Assembly (NCBI GenBank): GCA_014871385.1 | Contig: CM026428.1 | Span: 16,980,830-17,044,829, forward strand | DNA length: 64,000 bases | Source of the DNA: Ceratodon purpureus | Lineage: Eukaryota > Streptophyta > Bryopsida > Pseudoditrichales > Ditrichaceae | Direction: 5' to 3' | Part shown: one piece after another, positions 47,801 to 60,234 of the stretch | Layout of the letters: each line of letters begins with the position of its first letter | Position numbering within the stretch: the stretch's first letter is position 1 | The notes under the pieces: model-generated | Told to the model about the DNA's origin: nothing | Seen by the model: the letters and a program-made list of their open reading frames with translations, nothing else | Databases searched by the model: none | Program-made: the position numbers and the translations under genes

Positions 47801-48730
47801 ACCCCAGCTTCCACCCTGAGTTCCCCACCACTCAGGAGAAAACTGCCAGTCACCCTCCTCGTTGTGTCTACCCCACCATGCTTCAGTGCGCATACCCCTC
47901 CTCAGCTCCACCACATTCCTCAAACACATTGACGCCAGAAACTCAGCTGTACCTGGGGTGGTCGTCCCTCTACAAAGTCAAGACTGAGAAGTCTCCATCA
48001 CCAACATCCATATGAAGCATTCTTAACCTTTACAAATCATTCAAGATAACAAATACACGTGAACCAGAGAGCTACCATCGTTCCGATGAACTCCAATGCC
48101 CGTCCACTCAACAGTATCATGCAGGAACGAACAACACCATTTTACATCTTGCACTGGCCATAGAACACACAGTGAACTATCTCACCGTGATTCCTGACAT
48201 GTGGCCTTTGAGGTGTAGAAGTGGGTCGGTCACCTGGGAGTGCATAGAATACCTCCAGTTGCCCCCCGCCCCACCACATGGCCATTCCAGTCATCCAGAT
48301 CACACACACAATAGCCACCCTCTCTACCCATGGCAAGGCGACCATTCAAGGGTAACGAAAGACCACGGATGACGCGTGCGCGTCCTTCTCTATCTTTGTA
48401 AATGGAGAGCAATCTCTGATAATCAGAGACTACCATGACACCATGCAATTTGTCAAAAACAATTCTTGCCTCAACCCATGCCTAAACACCGCCCCGATGA
48501 CGACGATGACGACGACGACATGCACAAACAAAATGAATTCGCTACAACGATAAAGAAAAAATAAAGATCCACACAGATGCAGAATATGTAGAGGTGCTTG
48601 CATTAACATGTAAACTCACCTGGAAAGCAAGAGTAGAGCGAGCCTGTGAAACTGGAACGGAGAGCAGGGGCAGCAGCAGAATTCCCCAGACATGGTTGAT
48701 GATCCCGGACAGTCCAGGGCATGGTGGCAT
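44888..48730 (-). CDS. SAM-dependent methyltransferase-like protein, spermidine synthase fold (about 614 aa)
   Basis: Nine exons, 5' to 3': 48730-48620, 48481-48308, 48106-48076, 47967-47714, 47243-47015, 46803-46651, 46291-45837, 45498-45374, 45200-44888; phases close. The N terminus MPPCPGLSGIINHVWGILLLPLLSVPV resembles a signal peptide or membrane anchor. A long upstream region follows (GTAEFLASMCLRNVVELRRG; WWGTQGGSWGRN). The Rossmann core comes next: RILCIGLGGGSLPLFLA (motif I, ~297-313), DVVEIDGAVI (acidic residue binding SAM ribose), ITVFEADGEAF, and YDLVFVDAFDGEDVVP (~430). A family-specific tail ends RVRPSKVR. Methyl acceptor and pathway are unknown; a true aminopropyltransferase is less likely given the extra N-terminal half. 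Exon 3 (31 nt) and the TAGAG acceptor at exon 4 are tentative. Reading exon 2 further would need a frameshift in a G-run near 48260. Confidence 0.8.
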
Positions 48731-48959
48731 GATGGCGAGCGCGAGGGAGCATAGCAGCAGGCATGGCAGGGGTGAGAAGAAGAGCGTGCCTGGGGGCGGA
48801 GATGGGCAGTCGCCAGGCCGACAGGCAGGGGTGGCGCATCATGGCGTGCGTGGTGTCCATGGCCGTGACCGCAGCGATGGCGATGGCGATGGCGGTGCCC
48901 CCCATCATGAGTATGACAGTGGCAGGGCAGTCTCCGTGAGTTGCGTCACCCCGCGTGTC

Positions 48960-49293
48960 CTTCACTTACAGCAGAAGCAGAAGCAGAAGCAGCAAACGCA
49001 GCAACAACATACATGGCAGGCAACAGGAACCCCCCAGTCCCAGTCCCAGTCCCAGTCCCAGTCCCAGTCCCTGCGTGCGCTCTATGTGTGTCTATATGAG
49101 TGTGTGAGAAAACCTGCGAGGCTGCCTGGCTGTGAAGAATTCCAACAGGACGGCGTATAGCCCACAACGTTCCACATGAAATGGAATGGGTTCCGTTCCG
49201 CTCGATCCAACATACATACGCAGGGACAGCGCCTTCCCTCCCCCACAGTGACACACACACACTCACGCATACACGCATACACGCATACACAGT

Positions 49294-49342
<49 letters not shown>

Positions 49343-49660
49343 AACAGCAGCGAGCGAGAGCGAGACAAAGTTCCACTGCACTACATGCACGGTCTCGGGG
49401 GTTGGGGTCCACGGTCGCCGGTGGCGGTGGGCCCTGGCATGACATGGCCGTGTGGCACGGGTAGCCGTGGAAGTGTGGTGGGCACTGGGCTTGCCATGAG
49501 GGGGTCCGGGGTGGGACAGCCCACCCTTCCCTTCCCTTCCCTTCCCTTCCCTTCCCTTCCTCTCTCGCCAATCACCTTCGCCTGCCCCACTCTCGCCCTC
49601 TCCCACTGGTCTCTTGCACTACACCACACCACACCACACCGCACCCCTAATCTATAAGGT
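48960..49660. repeat. Microsatellite cluster at the 5' side of the methyltransferase-like gene
   Basis: Consecutive arrays: GAAGCA (about 48972-48991), CCCAGT x7 (about 49030-49072), ACGCAT (49263-49288), (AC)n of about 24 units (49294-49341), CCCTT x7 (about 49526-49560), CACAC (49620-49640). The cluster starts about 230 bp upstream of the start codon. Open frames through it are repeat artefacts. Confidence 0.9.
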
Positions 49661-50851
49661 TGCTCACCACTGCAGTTTCATTATTTGATCTGTTTCATTT
49701 GGATTTGAAGTGGACTAGCTGCAGACTTAGCCTGTTTAAATGTCGTGTGCTTTATTTCCATAATATTGTTGGCCATAGCAATCATCGCCATATTGTTTGT
49801 TTTGTCTCTTCTGGTCTTGTTTTTGTTGTTTGGAAACTGTTTGGACACGCGGATTGAATGTAGTTCATTTTGGTTATTAAAGAAGGCTCTGTATGTGATC
49901 ATTGGATTGCATTGAGGAATGAATTTTAAAGGAAACAATAATGGTGATGACAACTGATGTTTGTGCAAAGGTTGATAAGTGGTTTTAATGCAATTTTTGA
50001 CAACAATCTTCTACTCGATCTTCTAATGCAAGTCTGCCAATCTTTGGTTTGATCTACTAGTGCAAAATGATGTTTATTAAGTGATCGATTGTTGCAAATT
50101 TGCTTCTGAAAAAGTAGGCAAAGGGTATGCACAAAATCGTTGGAAAGCTTTTTAAACTAAAAAGAAATCGGGAGTTAAAAGAAAAGTAAATATAGCGTAA
50201 GGTACCATTAGCATTTTGCAATGTGGTATGTTTTGTAACGCTATGTGCTCATTCATTCAAATCAGTGTCGAGTTTTTATGTAGGACGGAATGTGATGGGA
50301 TAAATTCCCTTCCCTCTGGCCATGGAGCCCATAGGCACCAAGCTCCTTCCAATTCATTTGACCTAGGGTCTACTCAATAACTTAGCAAACGCTTCTAGGG
50401 CTCTTACCTTTGTAATTGCTTCCAACTTTTGCATTACTCCATTTCATTTTACACAAAAATAGGTTTCAACTTCCACTATAGAATGCACTCAAAATTATGT
50501 AACACTAATATGGATGTTCACTTCTCATTTCTATGTCAAATTTTCCTTCTCAAACTAATATCCAATCCTTATAAGAATTTCAAAATTACCTCTATCATAG
50601 AGTTTGATAATTTAATTAACAATTTACTAAAGTAGATAATATTATTGACATTTATATGTGCAAAGTTCAAGGAGACTAACATATATAAATTCTCAGATTT
50701 CAATTATCAAATGCACAATTATTTAATACCTCAATTTCGAACACCCCTACTCATCAACACCCAAATAAAATCCATCAATCATAAGTTGTAAAGTTCATTA
50801 TTTCTTTTGATGAAGACCTTTGGAGGAAGTGCAAAAATATGCAAACTAATC
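49661..50851. other. Intergenic, no gene seen
   Basis: AT-rich sequence with short unconvincing frames only (for example 50429-50635). Confidence 0.6.
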
Positions 50852-51157
50852 CTAAATACCAATAGGAAAATTTGACTGATGATTGGGAAGACCAAGAAGT
50901 TTCTTCTTGTCGTCATGAATCAAATACTCCACTTTCCTAAGATTTTTGGTAGCTCCCACCATGATTAATTTCTTCATGGCAAGAATAACAAATTTGTTAA
51001 CATTTCTAAGACACGCATTCTCATGCATGATGAATTGTTCTTCATTAACATCGCTTACATCTATATGATTCTTATGGACCTGATAGAAAATCCAATTAAA
51101 ACATGTATGAAATAGTATTGGTCGTTCCTTTTTCCCACAACAAAGAAAAATTTGCAT
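50852..51157 (-). other. Unrecognised open frame beside the CACTA element
   Basis: A 101-codon minus-strand frame beginning MQIFLCCGKKERPIL and containing NVNKFVILAMKKLIMVGATK. There is no known domain. A similar-looking decayed minus-strand frame lies on the other side of the CACTA element (54477-53480), so both may be parts of one old gene or element split by the insertion. Confidence 0.25.
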
Positions 51158-51184
51158 ATTTATCTAGCAAATTCTTTCATTTAA

Positions 51185-53452
51185 CACTACAAGAAAATAG
51201 GCCCAATGTGCCGGCATATGACCGTCAAAATGTGACTATGCAGTCACCTCTCTCATCGATTTAGTCATGATTTAGCCCAGTCATGCAATAGTCATAAGAG
51301 TAGACATTTTTTTAAGAACCTCAGAGGGAACGGCTATGGTAACGAGTTCTATTTTATTGGTGCACTTTGATATGCTACTCAATGACCGCTTACTACAGGG
51401 AGTCACATTAAGGACACCAATGACTACACATGGTGATACGTTATGAATGTAATGAATTCATGTGTTCAGAATGAACTACAAGTTTTGTAGTTCTAGGCTC
51501 CACTTTGTTGAGAATATGGGGTCAAAACTAGGGTTGTTCATGTTCTAAGGCAACTACAAAACAATCGAGCACTATGAAAATTCCAATGAGAAAAAAAACT
51601 TTAATTTCTAATTATAACCGTAAGATCTTGAACAAGATTATTGAACGGGACAACTAACGCATCTAATTGTATAAAAAAATTCCAAGCAAAAGACAATCAT
51701 GGCATGATGGAAACAATATTTTTATTAAGTTAAATGTACAAAAATGCGGCTTTTTGTTTCTTTCCTATTAATGGAATTATTTCATGAAGCCCCAATCAAA
51801 AACATGACAAGGATAAGTATTTATTGGAAATTTTTTAACAGTAACACATTTCTTCACCATGCTTGCTCGCATTGCCCACACAACACAAAATTCTACTTTT
51901 GGTACGATAAGTACTTTATAAAATGCCTCATTTCAAAATAAAAAATAAAAAATAAAAAAATAAAAAAATAAAAAAATAAAAAAATGCAGAAATTCTACCT
52001 TGGATACAGTAACTAGTTCAAGTAATGTTTGTAGGAACATGACATATGTTCCCTTGCGCAGTTCATAGAGTCATGCATTGACTACTTACTATATGGAGTC
52101 ATACTAATATAATCGTAAGGGATTGGTATTTGGTTTATGTATGTCTTAATGTTGTAATAGAGTTGGTTTGGATGACTACATTTAGTCATGTAGTCCTTAA
52201 CCTGACTAATAGTAGTCATAAATCCCTAAAAGACTCAGTCAACAATTGATACGTGGCTAGGGTGGACCTTGCCTTCATTTTTGTTTGGGATTAGGGTTAG
52301 GCTTAGGTGTATTAAGGGTGGCCAACCACCAACCCCTTATTTTTGGGACTCTCTCTCTCTTTTTCTCTCTCTCTCTCTCTCAACATTGTTGAAGGTAAGA
52401 GGTGTTGAGGGGTACTTGGAGGTTGGAGTTAGAGGAATACTTAGAGGGTTAGAGGTGTAGAGGAGGAGAGGTTTTATATGTTTTATTGCTTTGGCACTAA
52501 CTATTGATTGGTAGTGCTTATTGCTGGTGGTCCCTTGTAGTAGGTCGAGTAGGTGGCCACTCTTGAATGTGTGAGGCAAAGACTCAATTGTCCACCCAAA
52601 GGCTACATGAGCTTCTTTGATGTATTATGTTTCATGCAGATCATCTTCTTTCCATCTTGAATCAAATTTGATTTTAATGGAGTCTAAATAGTACTAAATA
52701 CAACTGAATATTGTTGCATTTCCCTAAACCTTGTATGTGTCTTCCATTGCATGATTTTGGTACTCATGTGAAATGTGAATTCCAGTTAGAGAAATCATCA
52801 CTCTACGTAATCATAGGGCCACATACACGGTAAGAAAATTGTTACTACCACTAGTCATGTAATGTTGTCACTCCTTTTAATATTGTGATCTACCCTTAAT
52901 ACTCTTGTAAAACATCACTAGAGGTATGGAACACATCAATGCCAACAATCACAACGTTAGCTCAAATACAATGATGCATAGTTACAACCATGCAACTAGA
53001 AAGATAACTACTATAAACATTCCACGTCAGCAACATTATGACATTAAATATGACTCCACAGAGTGACATTCCACGTCAACCAAAAATATGACTCAATACA
53101 GTCACCATCACACTACAATGTGTAGTGATAAAACCATTCATGTGTTGACTAATACCTCACTACAATTAGTCATGTCAACAAAAAGCTTTTTCCATATTGG
53201 TAACTAAGTGTAGTCACTAATATATAACTCTATAGAGTCCTATGGTCCCAAATCCCAGTGCACGTTCGTTTTTGAGGTCCCAAAACACTATGGGAACGCA
53301 ACATTGGAAACAAAAAGTGTCCATTATGACTCCCAGTCAGATTGTCCAAAGCGACTAATTTCAAACGACTATAGATGGTGCTAGTCACATATAGGTTCAT
53401 GCCGGATTTGAGTAAGAAAAATTAGTCAAATTGGGCATGTTTTCTTGTAGTG
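51185..53452. mobile_element. Non-autonomous CACTA (En/Spm) element, 2268 bp
   Basis: The left end CACTACAAGAAAATAGGCCC and the right end in reverse complement CACTACAAGAAAACATGCCC share a 13-bp perfect terminal inverted repeat and a further GCCCAAT block. The subterminal regions are filled with repeats of TAGTCA/TGACTA in both orientations, as is typical of CACTA transposase-binding arrays. No transposase ORF is present. Flanking trinucleotides are TAA and GAA, a possible target duplication with one substitution. Internal simple repeats are A-rich (51938-51984) and CT-rich (52351-52381). Confidence 0.88.
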
Positions 53453-53479
53453 GAAATATTTTCCAAATGAACAAATAAG

Positions 53480-54477
53480 TCTCTACAAGTTGAAACTCTT
53501 TAGGCATTAAACCTAATCCTAACTCACCTAATGCTCTTTCGAGTACCATTCTTTTCAAGAGTATTCATCACCTAACTAAATTCACCTTGATCAAAAGATG
53601 AAAAATTATAATTGTGTATATTCACATCTGATTGATTCATATAGACGTCGCTACCTCCACTAAAAATCAAGGAGGTAGACGGAACACTAAGGAGAAGTGA
53701 GTTGTCTTCACAAAATGCACTCAAAGATGTTGGTTCCTATATCATTGCAAAAGTTGGTCCGCTCTTAAGAATATTAGAAATTTCATCTAGAACTGTAACA
53801 TCTATAATAACTACATCCTTCACACCACTCTAAGAGTCAATTTTGCCTCAAATTTACTTGCAGAATACTCAACAGTACAAATCGACATACGTTCTTCAAC
53901 ATGAAGGAGTCTAAATTAAAACAACCTATGTCCTAAAGATTTGTTGGAACATCAATAAGATAAGGAATTAAAGTAGTGTAAATTTCAAAAATAAGTCTCA
54001 CAAATGCTACAATACAAGCATCACCAATTCAAAAAGACACTTGCGATGGAGTATAAAGAAGAGTTTAGACTTTCAAAGAAAGTAATACCACGACTAGTTT
54101 ATGTCCGACAACCCTTTTGAGGACAAGAGTCATTGATGAAAATCCATAAACATAGAGAATCTTAGCCTAATGACTTCAATCCTCTCAACAATGCCAATTT
54201 TCTTGTGATAACTAACCTCCTCAAAACAATTATCTAGTATAGATACAATAAAGACACTACACTTGAAATAATTGTAAACCAATACTATAGCATCAAAAAA
54301 TAGGTAACAATCTATCCACAAATCATCATAGTATAACGGACATACAATTGAAATATGGACAATGCATGAAGCCATAGCATTGCACAAAAACCCTTCACTG
54401 GATGAGTGACACAAAGCTACAAATGTACCAAGAACTATATTTAAGCAATCACTCAAATTCATCATTACAATCGCCAC
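53480..54477 (-). pseudogene. Decayed coding-like sequence of unknown family
   Basis: A minus-strand frame opens with MNLSDCLNIVLGTFVALCHS at 54477-54130. Further down, broken frames include VVIIDVTVLDEISNILKSGP and LLLSVPSTSLIFSGGSDVYM (about 53830-53650). Many stops are present. I cannot assign a family; it may be the remainder of the sequence into which the CACTA element inserted. Confidence 0.3.
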
Positions 54478-55041
54478 TCAATTACAAAATGTCACATTTC
54501 CACTACATTAAAGACAAATGACAACTTGAAGATAATCATCTACAAACATAAAATATGTCTTTATTCTTTCTCTTTCGTCTCCTACAGACCCTGTCAGGGC
54601 TGCACAAGGAATTTGTAGCAAGTATTCTCAAAACTCAAATCTAGGATGAACAGATACGATCGTCACTAAAACTCAGTACAGAATTGTTGGCGTGAGTTTG
54701 CTGACTTCGAAAACAAACCAACATAGCTCTTGCCTGCAAGGACTTTCTGTTTAACAGGTCTATCCTTTTGTAAATCAAACTAAGAGTGCCATTACAGTAG
54801 ACCTCTTTCTTGAATGTTGGCCGTGTCATCAAAGGAGAGTCGCTCTGTGCACTAGAGAGTTGCAGGGAAGATCCCCTTTTAAGTCTATCTCGATTTTCAT
54901 CGACTAAATCCTATTATTGAAACAATAGGCATTGTCAGTTCAGACTAACTCTACAACCCTATCCTGATAGAATGAAAACAACTGTACAACGAAAGAATTA
55001 CAGGCTCGCAGAAGATTCGATCTAGTTTGTTCTGCAAGCGT

Positions 55042-58000
55042 TTACTTGGCCTTCAATCCCTGAGAGCCTGAATGGATTCAGAGGATTGTTGAAATTAGAT
55101 TATCGTTCAAAATGCCATCTGGAGCAAATAGTAATGTCCCTACACGTTAGCGATGCAAAGAAGCCAAAAACTGTGATAACTGAACTTTTATGGTATAGTG
55201 CTTAGATTACCTTGAGATGAAAAGAACATGCGTGCCTGTTCCTGCAACCAGGACAACATTTGATCTTGTCAGTGTTGACAGTTGAACACCTAGTTCCAAA
55301 GTATTCACACAAAGTTTATTCATTTGCAAGAGCACTATCCAGAAGATTTGAACTTTGCCAATGTTCAAACCTACCATATCATCATCAATCTCATCTATGT
55401 CAAGCTCCATGAAGTTCGCCTCCGCTGGTCCTTGTGATTTCTCAGGTGTACTTTTATTTACAACTTTCTCCACCAGTGGAACTCTGAATCACGCACATTG
55501 AATATCAGCATGATGCAGTGGTTGCATAAAATGCCACTCTCCAAACACACCTCCAGCCAGAGCCAAGTACTCTACTACGGTATTGTGGGAAGAAAGAAGA
55601 CAAAAATACTTTCTCTAAGAGTCCTCGTTATATAGCATCACTTGCAGGCACACCGTGAATCTTACCTTCGTGGACAATTTAAGACGAGTCATTTAGATTA
55701 AAAGAAGCTCAAGCGAGAGAGAGAACACTAAACTATTTGCAGTAAGCGAGGTCACATCGATTACCTGGCCTTTTTCCGAGTCCCAGAAAGTTCAGTTGTT
55801 GCCTTTTTCTTCAGGTTTTCCAGCCTCTGCTCTTGGTCTGCCATATGCAACCACTCTAAAATCAATGCCCTTCAAGTAACAAAGCTTGGAGATCTCGGAA
55901 GCTAAGAAAGAGCGTCTAAGCACAGTAGATACGTCCACACAACGGCTGTTTCAATCCATCAACGAGAAAACCTCCACAAATAATGCCTGAGTTTGTACCA
56001 TAATGATGCCGGGACCTTGTTTCCAAGAACCTCATTCCTTGAGAGTGCGCATTAGAAGTCACTTTCTCTGCAGTACTGTCCAATAAACCAAGATAGTACA
56101 CAGGTACGAGAAGTAGTATTAGCACTCCTACAATATTAATATCCAAATACATTGTTGAAGGTCAGTTTTCTATGAGCAAAAGCGATATTCGTTATCACAC
56201 TCCCAGCCATTACATAAGCATGGACGAGAAAATGATGATGTTGTAGAGCTTATCTAGGATCTAGATCAGCATTCCATTATTAAGTCATGATGCATGGTTT
56301 TATGCTCACCTCAAGACTTTCATGAAGTCAGCTGAGTTTAACTGCTTAATAGGTCGAGTATACTTGACTTCTTTCAGAGGACTTTTAGGAATCGATTTCA
56401 CGGTTTGTGCCCTCTTTGTTCCTGGGCCAGAGAAGGCAGTGGCCAAATTTCTGAAACATGCACCAAATCCACATATAATGAAAAATAAAGAAACCTCCTA
56501 AAAACAGGCTACCGCAAGATTGCAGAAGCTTTCACCGCAGGACCACTACGGTAAATGCCATCTTCTAATGGTGGGCTAACTATCTCTGAACAAGAAGGCG
56601 CAATGCCGGGCTAAGAGAGCTGTGCACTCACCCACCGCTGATCTCGGCTCTTTTCGTTTTGATCTTCTGATATGCAGCCTACAAGCAAAAAAAGGTACAA
56701 CACCATTTAATCCTCAGAATTATTGCCCTCTAATTCGAAAGGATTTGAAAAATTTCTATGTCAAGATTTTCCAGGCTTGTAATTGAATCGACAAAGTAAG
56801 ATGGACACGAAAGCCACACTATTAACCTAGATAAGTGCATCCTGCATCACTTACACCAAGGTGATGCTGACAAAAATCCCCTTGCAGTCTCCTGCAGTTC
56901 AATATTCACCAGGTTAACTCAGCAATGCGATTGGGATACCGTAGACAAAAGCATATCTTAACATAAATGGAGATAAAACATGTTCCACAAATTCATGACA
57001 TGTGCGTGACAATCCAACAAAGGTAAGGGGAGAGAGACAGAGAGAACACTTCATGACTCATCCAAACCTACCTGTTTATGACCATGGTACAAGGGGCACC
57101 ACCAACACGCTTGCCATTGCAGACAGCAAAATCCGCTGAGGACCCTATTTTCAGTATTTGATTTGCATTGAAGATACTGAGGCTTGGCTGTTTACTCTGC
57201 CAACCCAAGAGATAATTTATTAGCCTCTGCAGACTGCGATACTGTCAAGAAAAAATCTATGTGTCTGAAATTGAACGAAGTCTCGCGTTTTTTGAAAAGT
57301 GTGACTTGTAAATTGAGGTATCTAAAACCTCTCATAGACTCAAAGCAACAGACAGACAACTACGCCTATGAATATTTGGCGAATTGTGATTCATGAAGGC
57401 GGGACTCACTTTTTCATCGAGACGAACTTTGGCACTAAAGACAGCAAACACTGCCCCTGTTGATTCTTTCCAATTTTGCGAGTAGGCATCTCCAAATACG
57501 AAAACACTGATCACTGCACCGTCAAGTGAAGCCAGTTTCCAGATTGCGAAGTTTTTACCCGCTGCACTCAATTTTGGCTGACCTTTCTCAGTCAACGCTC
57601 CCACAGTCGCCCACTCTCCCTTGAAGTTGGCAGCCATACCAGCCAACCTGTTGCAATCGGATTCAAAGCAACTTCAGCGGACGACAAATGATTCACTGAG
57701 CGTATGCGTAAACACAGTTCAAGATTGCGAGAAGTCTCAAATTTGAACTAGAGACTATAGATTCGCAACACACGGCGTAACATGGTGCATATGCACCGAT
57801 AGATTGCTTACTTGATAGCTTGTAAACGCACAAATTTGAGATCACAAAACCTACTATTCAGTGTAGCAGAGGAGACCAGCCTATCCCTGCACAACAAAGA
57901 AAGCCTTACTTCAGATGCGAGAACATCAGATAAAGCGCAGCTTGGAGAGGAAACCCGGTAAAATGAGAGGGAAATAAAACGCAAAGCCTATCGCGCAGAA

Positions 58001-59076
58001 GAAAAACGCACCTGATTCTCAGACCAGAGTGCTGGTCTACATCTACTTGATTACAGGGAAGTGATTTTCCCATCGGATTTGGACGGCTGGTATTCTGTAC
58101 AGTCGAGCTGTCGGGCTTTCCTAACGAAATCTTTACTACGTCTCGAAATGCAGCCATGGTCACATTCCGCTTGGGCCTTTCATAACTCTCATCTGAGTAG
58201 TACCCTGTATCTGCTGCAAGTGAGAAGTTTAGTTTCAGAAAGGAAGTTTAGCTTCCCTGGTGCCATTGGTCCCTGCACCACTAGTGTTAATTACTTGCGT
58301 AGAAATTCTAGTCGAACAGTAGGCCATTCCTTGGCAGACGAGCGCGTAGACAAGCATTGTTTATAACAATACACCCGGGAAAACGCTCACCTGGATCAGT
58401 CGATGGAGCCGATGACGCAATTGGTGGACTCGGCGCCGCTGCTTCTGAACAAGCTTTGCTAGTTGAAGTCGGAGCTGAACCCGGCTGCGTTGCACTCAAC
58501 TTTCGCAGAGTGATGCCTCCGGCTTCCACGACATCCGTTGAGGCTAGATTGTTCTCTAAAAAACATTGCAGCCAATCGATGATGTAAGCTTCACTTTCGT
58601 AATCTCTCTTCACTTTCATACTTGTGTTTTGCAGGCAGCCTTAATCTTTCACTTGGCTCAATTCTAAAAGGAGTGATTCTAAACTGAATCAACTGGTAGC
58701 TCATATCTGATATTCACAACCCTTGCATGATGCAAAACACTAGTACAGAAGTCGCATCATGAAACTCTATACTTGAAAATTAGCTCTGGGTCAAAAATGC
58801 TATCACCCCAGACTACTGACATTTTTTCTTCTTTTCTGAAAACCAGAGTATTATGCTGAGGGGAAATAAAATAAGAATCATGATGGCACAGCAGCATAGT
58901 GATAAACAATGATCGAAAAAGGAAGAAAGATATAAAGAAGCAGGACAGCATTAGTGTGTTGGAGCTTGGTACATACCGCTGCGTCCATCCACAGGGGAGG
59001 ATGGAGGGGTATCGGGAAGGGGATCGTCGGACTGTAAGGAGAGCAGCAAATCCAAGGCGTCGTCCTCGTTGTCCAT
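55042..59076 (-). CDS. MCM10: DNA replication initiation factor MCM10 homologue (487 aa)
   Basis: Fourteen exons with closing phases, 5' to 3': 59076-58977, 58555-58391, 58213-58012, 57886-57812, 57647-57410, 57196-57072, 56891-56855, 56678-56632, 56450-56310, 56075-55999, 55855-55765, 55483-55375, 55241-55211, 55067-55042. The acidic N terminus (MDNEDDALDLLLSLQSDDP) and S/P-rich linker precede the OB fold (~170-260: KNFAIWKLASLDGAVISVFVFGDAY). This runs into LSIFNANQILKIG and a CCCH zinc finger (Cys286, Cys296, Cys309, His312; FCQHHLG). A basic segment follows (AAYQKIKTKRAEISGG), then a C-terminal coil (EQRLENLKKKATTE). MCM10 binds MCM2-7, DNA polymerase alpha and ssDNA at origins in the nucleus. 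Plant proteins lack the animal C-terminal zinc domain, and this one does too. The start is the first ATG in the exon and matches the family's acidic beginning. Confidence 0.9.
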
Positions 59077-59389
59077 TGTGGATAGGCCCAATGGAAGGAG
59101 CAGTAGATGGTGCAACAAGGGAATGAGCTGATGAGTGAGCAAGAAAACGAGGTGCAGCAGAGAGCAGTGGCGAGGGCAGAGGGCAGAGGGCAATTTTGGA
59201 AACCCTAAAGGGTGTTTTTGAAAAAAGGAAAGCGGGGGAGAGCGAGAGAGAATGAGGCTGGACGGGGTGTAGAGCAGCAGTGCAGAGAGAAGAATGGGAG
59301 ATGGGACAATGCAATGCAGGTGGAGCGAAAGAAGAAGGTGGAGCATTGAGCAGTGGGCAGTAGTGGGCAGTGCATTCCAACGGTGGCAT

Positions 59390-59790
59390 TCCCGTCTCGT
59401 CTCGTCTCGTCTCGTCTCGTCTCGTCTCGTGGCTTCACTAAGTTAGTGAAGAGAGACAAGACAGAAAGAGAGAGCCACACTTCCCTCCGTCCGTCCTACG
59501 CTTTCTCTCTCTTTCTCTCTTTCTCTCTTTCTCTCTGTCTCTCTCCCACCCAGGCGGAGGCGGAGGCGCAGGCGCAGGCAGAGGCGGAGGCAGAAAGCCC
59601 AGAAACAAAAACAGGCATTGCCTTGCCACCCAGTCCAGTGCAGTGCAGTGCAATGCAATGCAATGCAATGCAATGCAATGCAGTTGGGAGTGAGTGTGAA
59701 AGTTTTGGAGGGAAACACACATCATCTATCTCCACTCACTTGTCCTCCATCCATGCATTCATCCATCCATCCATCCATCCATCCCATCTA
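59390..59790. repeat. Microsatellite cluster upstream of MCM10
   Basis: Arrays of TCTCG x8 (about 59393-59430), CTTTCTCT (59500-59540), GGCGCA-type (59557-59594), GCAAT x6 (about 59646-59682) and CATC x7 (about 59757-59786). They lie 310-710 bp upstream of the MCM10 ATG. Confidence 0.9.
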
Positions 59791-59962
59791 TCGATTCATC
59801 CGACCATGCAACCCCAGTGAGTCGACTGCACTCCGAGTGCACTCCACTGAGGCTCATCCTCTGCCAAAACTGGCACTGGCAGTGACAGTGGCCCACCACA
59901 GCACACCCTTCACGTACACTACTGCTTTTTGGAAATACATACTGCTTGGAATCCTGCTGTAA

Positions 59963-60231
59963 GAGCATTCCCAGTACACTAGTCCTGTATTGTAAATTTC
60001 AAACCGAAAGAAGTGGAAACACATGAATTGCGGTTTAGGCCAAAGCCTGTATTCAAGCTTGTAAGCCTGTAATTTACAAGTTGAAACGTGGTTTTGGAAG
60101 GTTTTTTGGGGCAAACCTATAAATCTGTAAACGGTTTCGGAATGTTTTCCTTCGGAAAGACACTCAGGTTTGGGAGAACGACGTTCTCATGATTACAGGC
60201 TTACAAGCTTACAATACTGCTGGGGATGCTC
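59963..60231. mobile_element. Tourist-like (PIF/Harbinger) MITE, copy 2, 269 bp
   Basis: The ends are GAGCATTCCCAGTA and CTGGGGATGCTC, flanked by TAA on both sides (59960-59962 and 60232-60234). The interior matches copy 1 (36819-37082) over most of its length in the same orientation, including GTTTGGGAGAACGACGTTCT and GGAAGGTTTTTTGGGGCAAA. The TWA target duplications in both copies confirm independent insertions. It lies about 0.9 kb upstream of the MCM10 start. Confidence 0.9.
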
Positions 60232-60234
60232 TAA

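Noticed and set aside
48142..48345. Minus-strand frame (GGGQLEVFYALPGDRP) as part of methyltransferase exon 2
   Set aside because: It would require a one-base frameshift in a G-run; a donor at GGCTATTGT/GTGTGTG with acceptor before TGGACGGGC gives an in-phase model without any shift.
48594..49657. Open frames of 120-190 codons on both strands
   Set aside because: Built from (AC)n, (CCCAGT)n and (CCCTT)n arrays in the 5' flank of the methyltransferase-like gene.
59353..59962. 155-codon plus-strand frame and overlapping minus-strand frames
   Set aside because: Driven by TCTCG, CTTT and GCAAT arrays upstream of MCM10.
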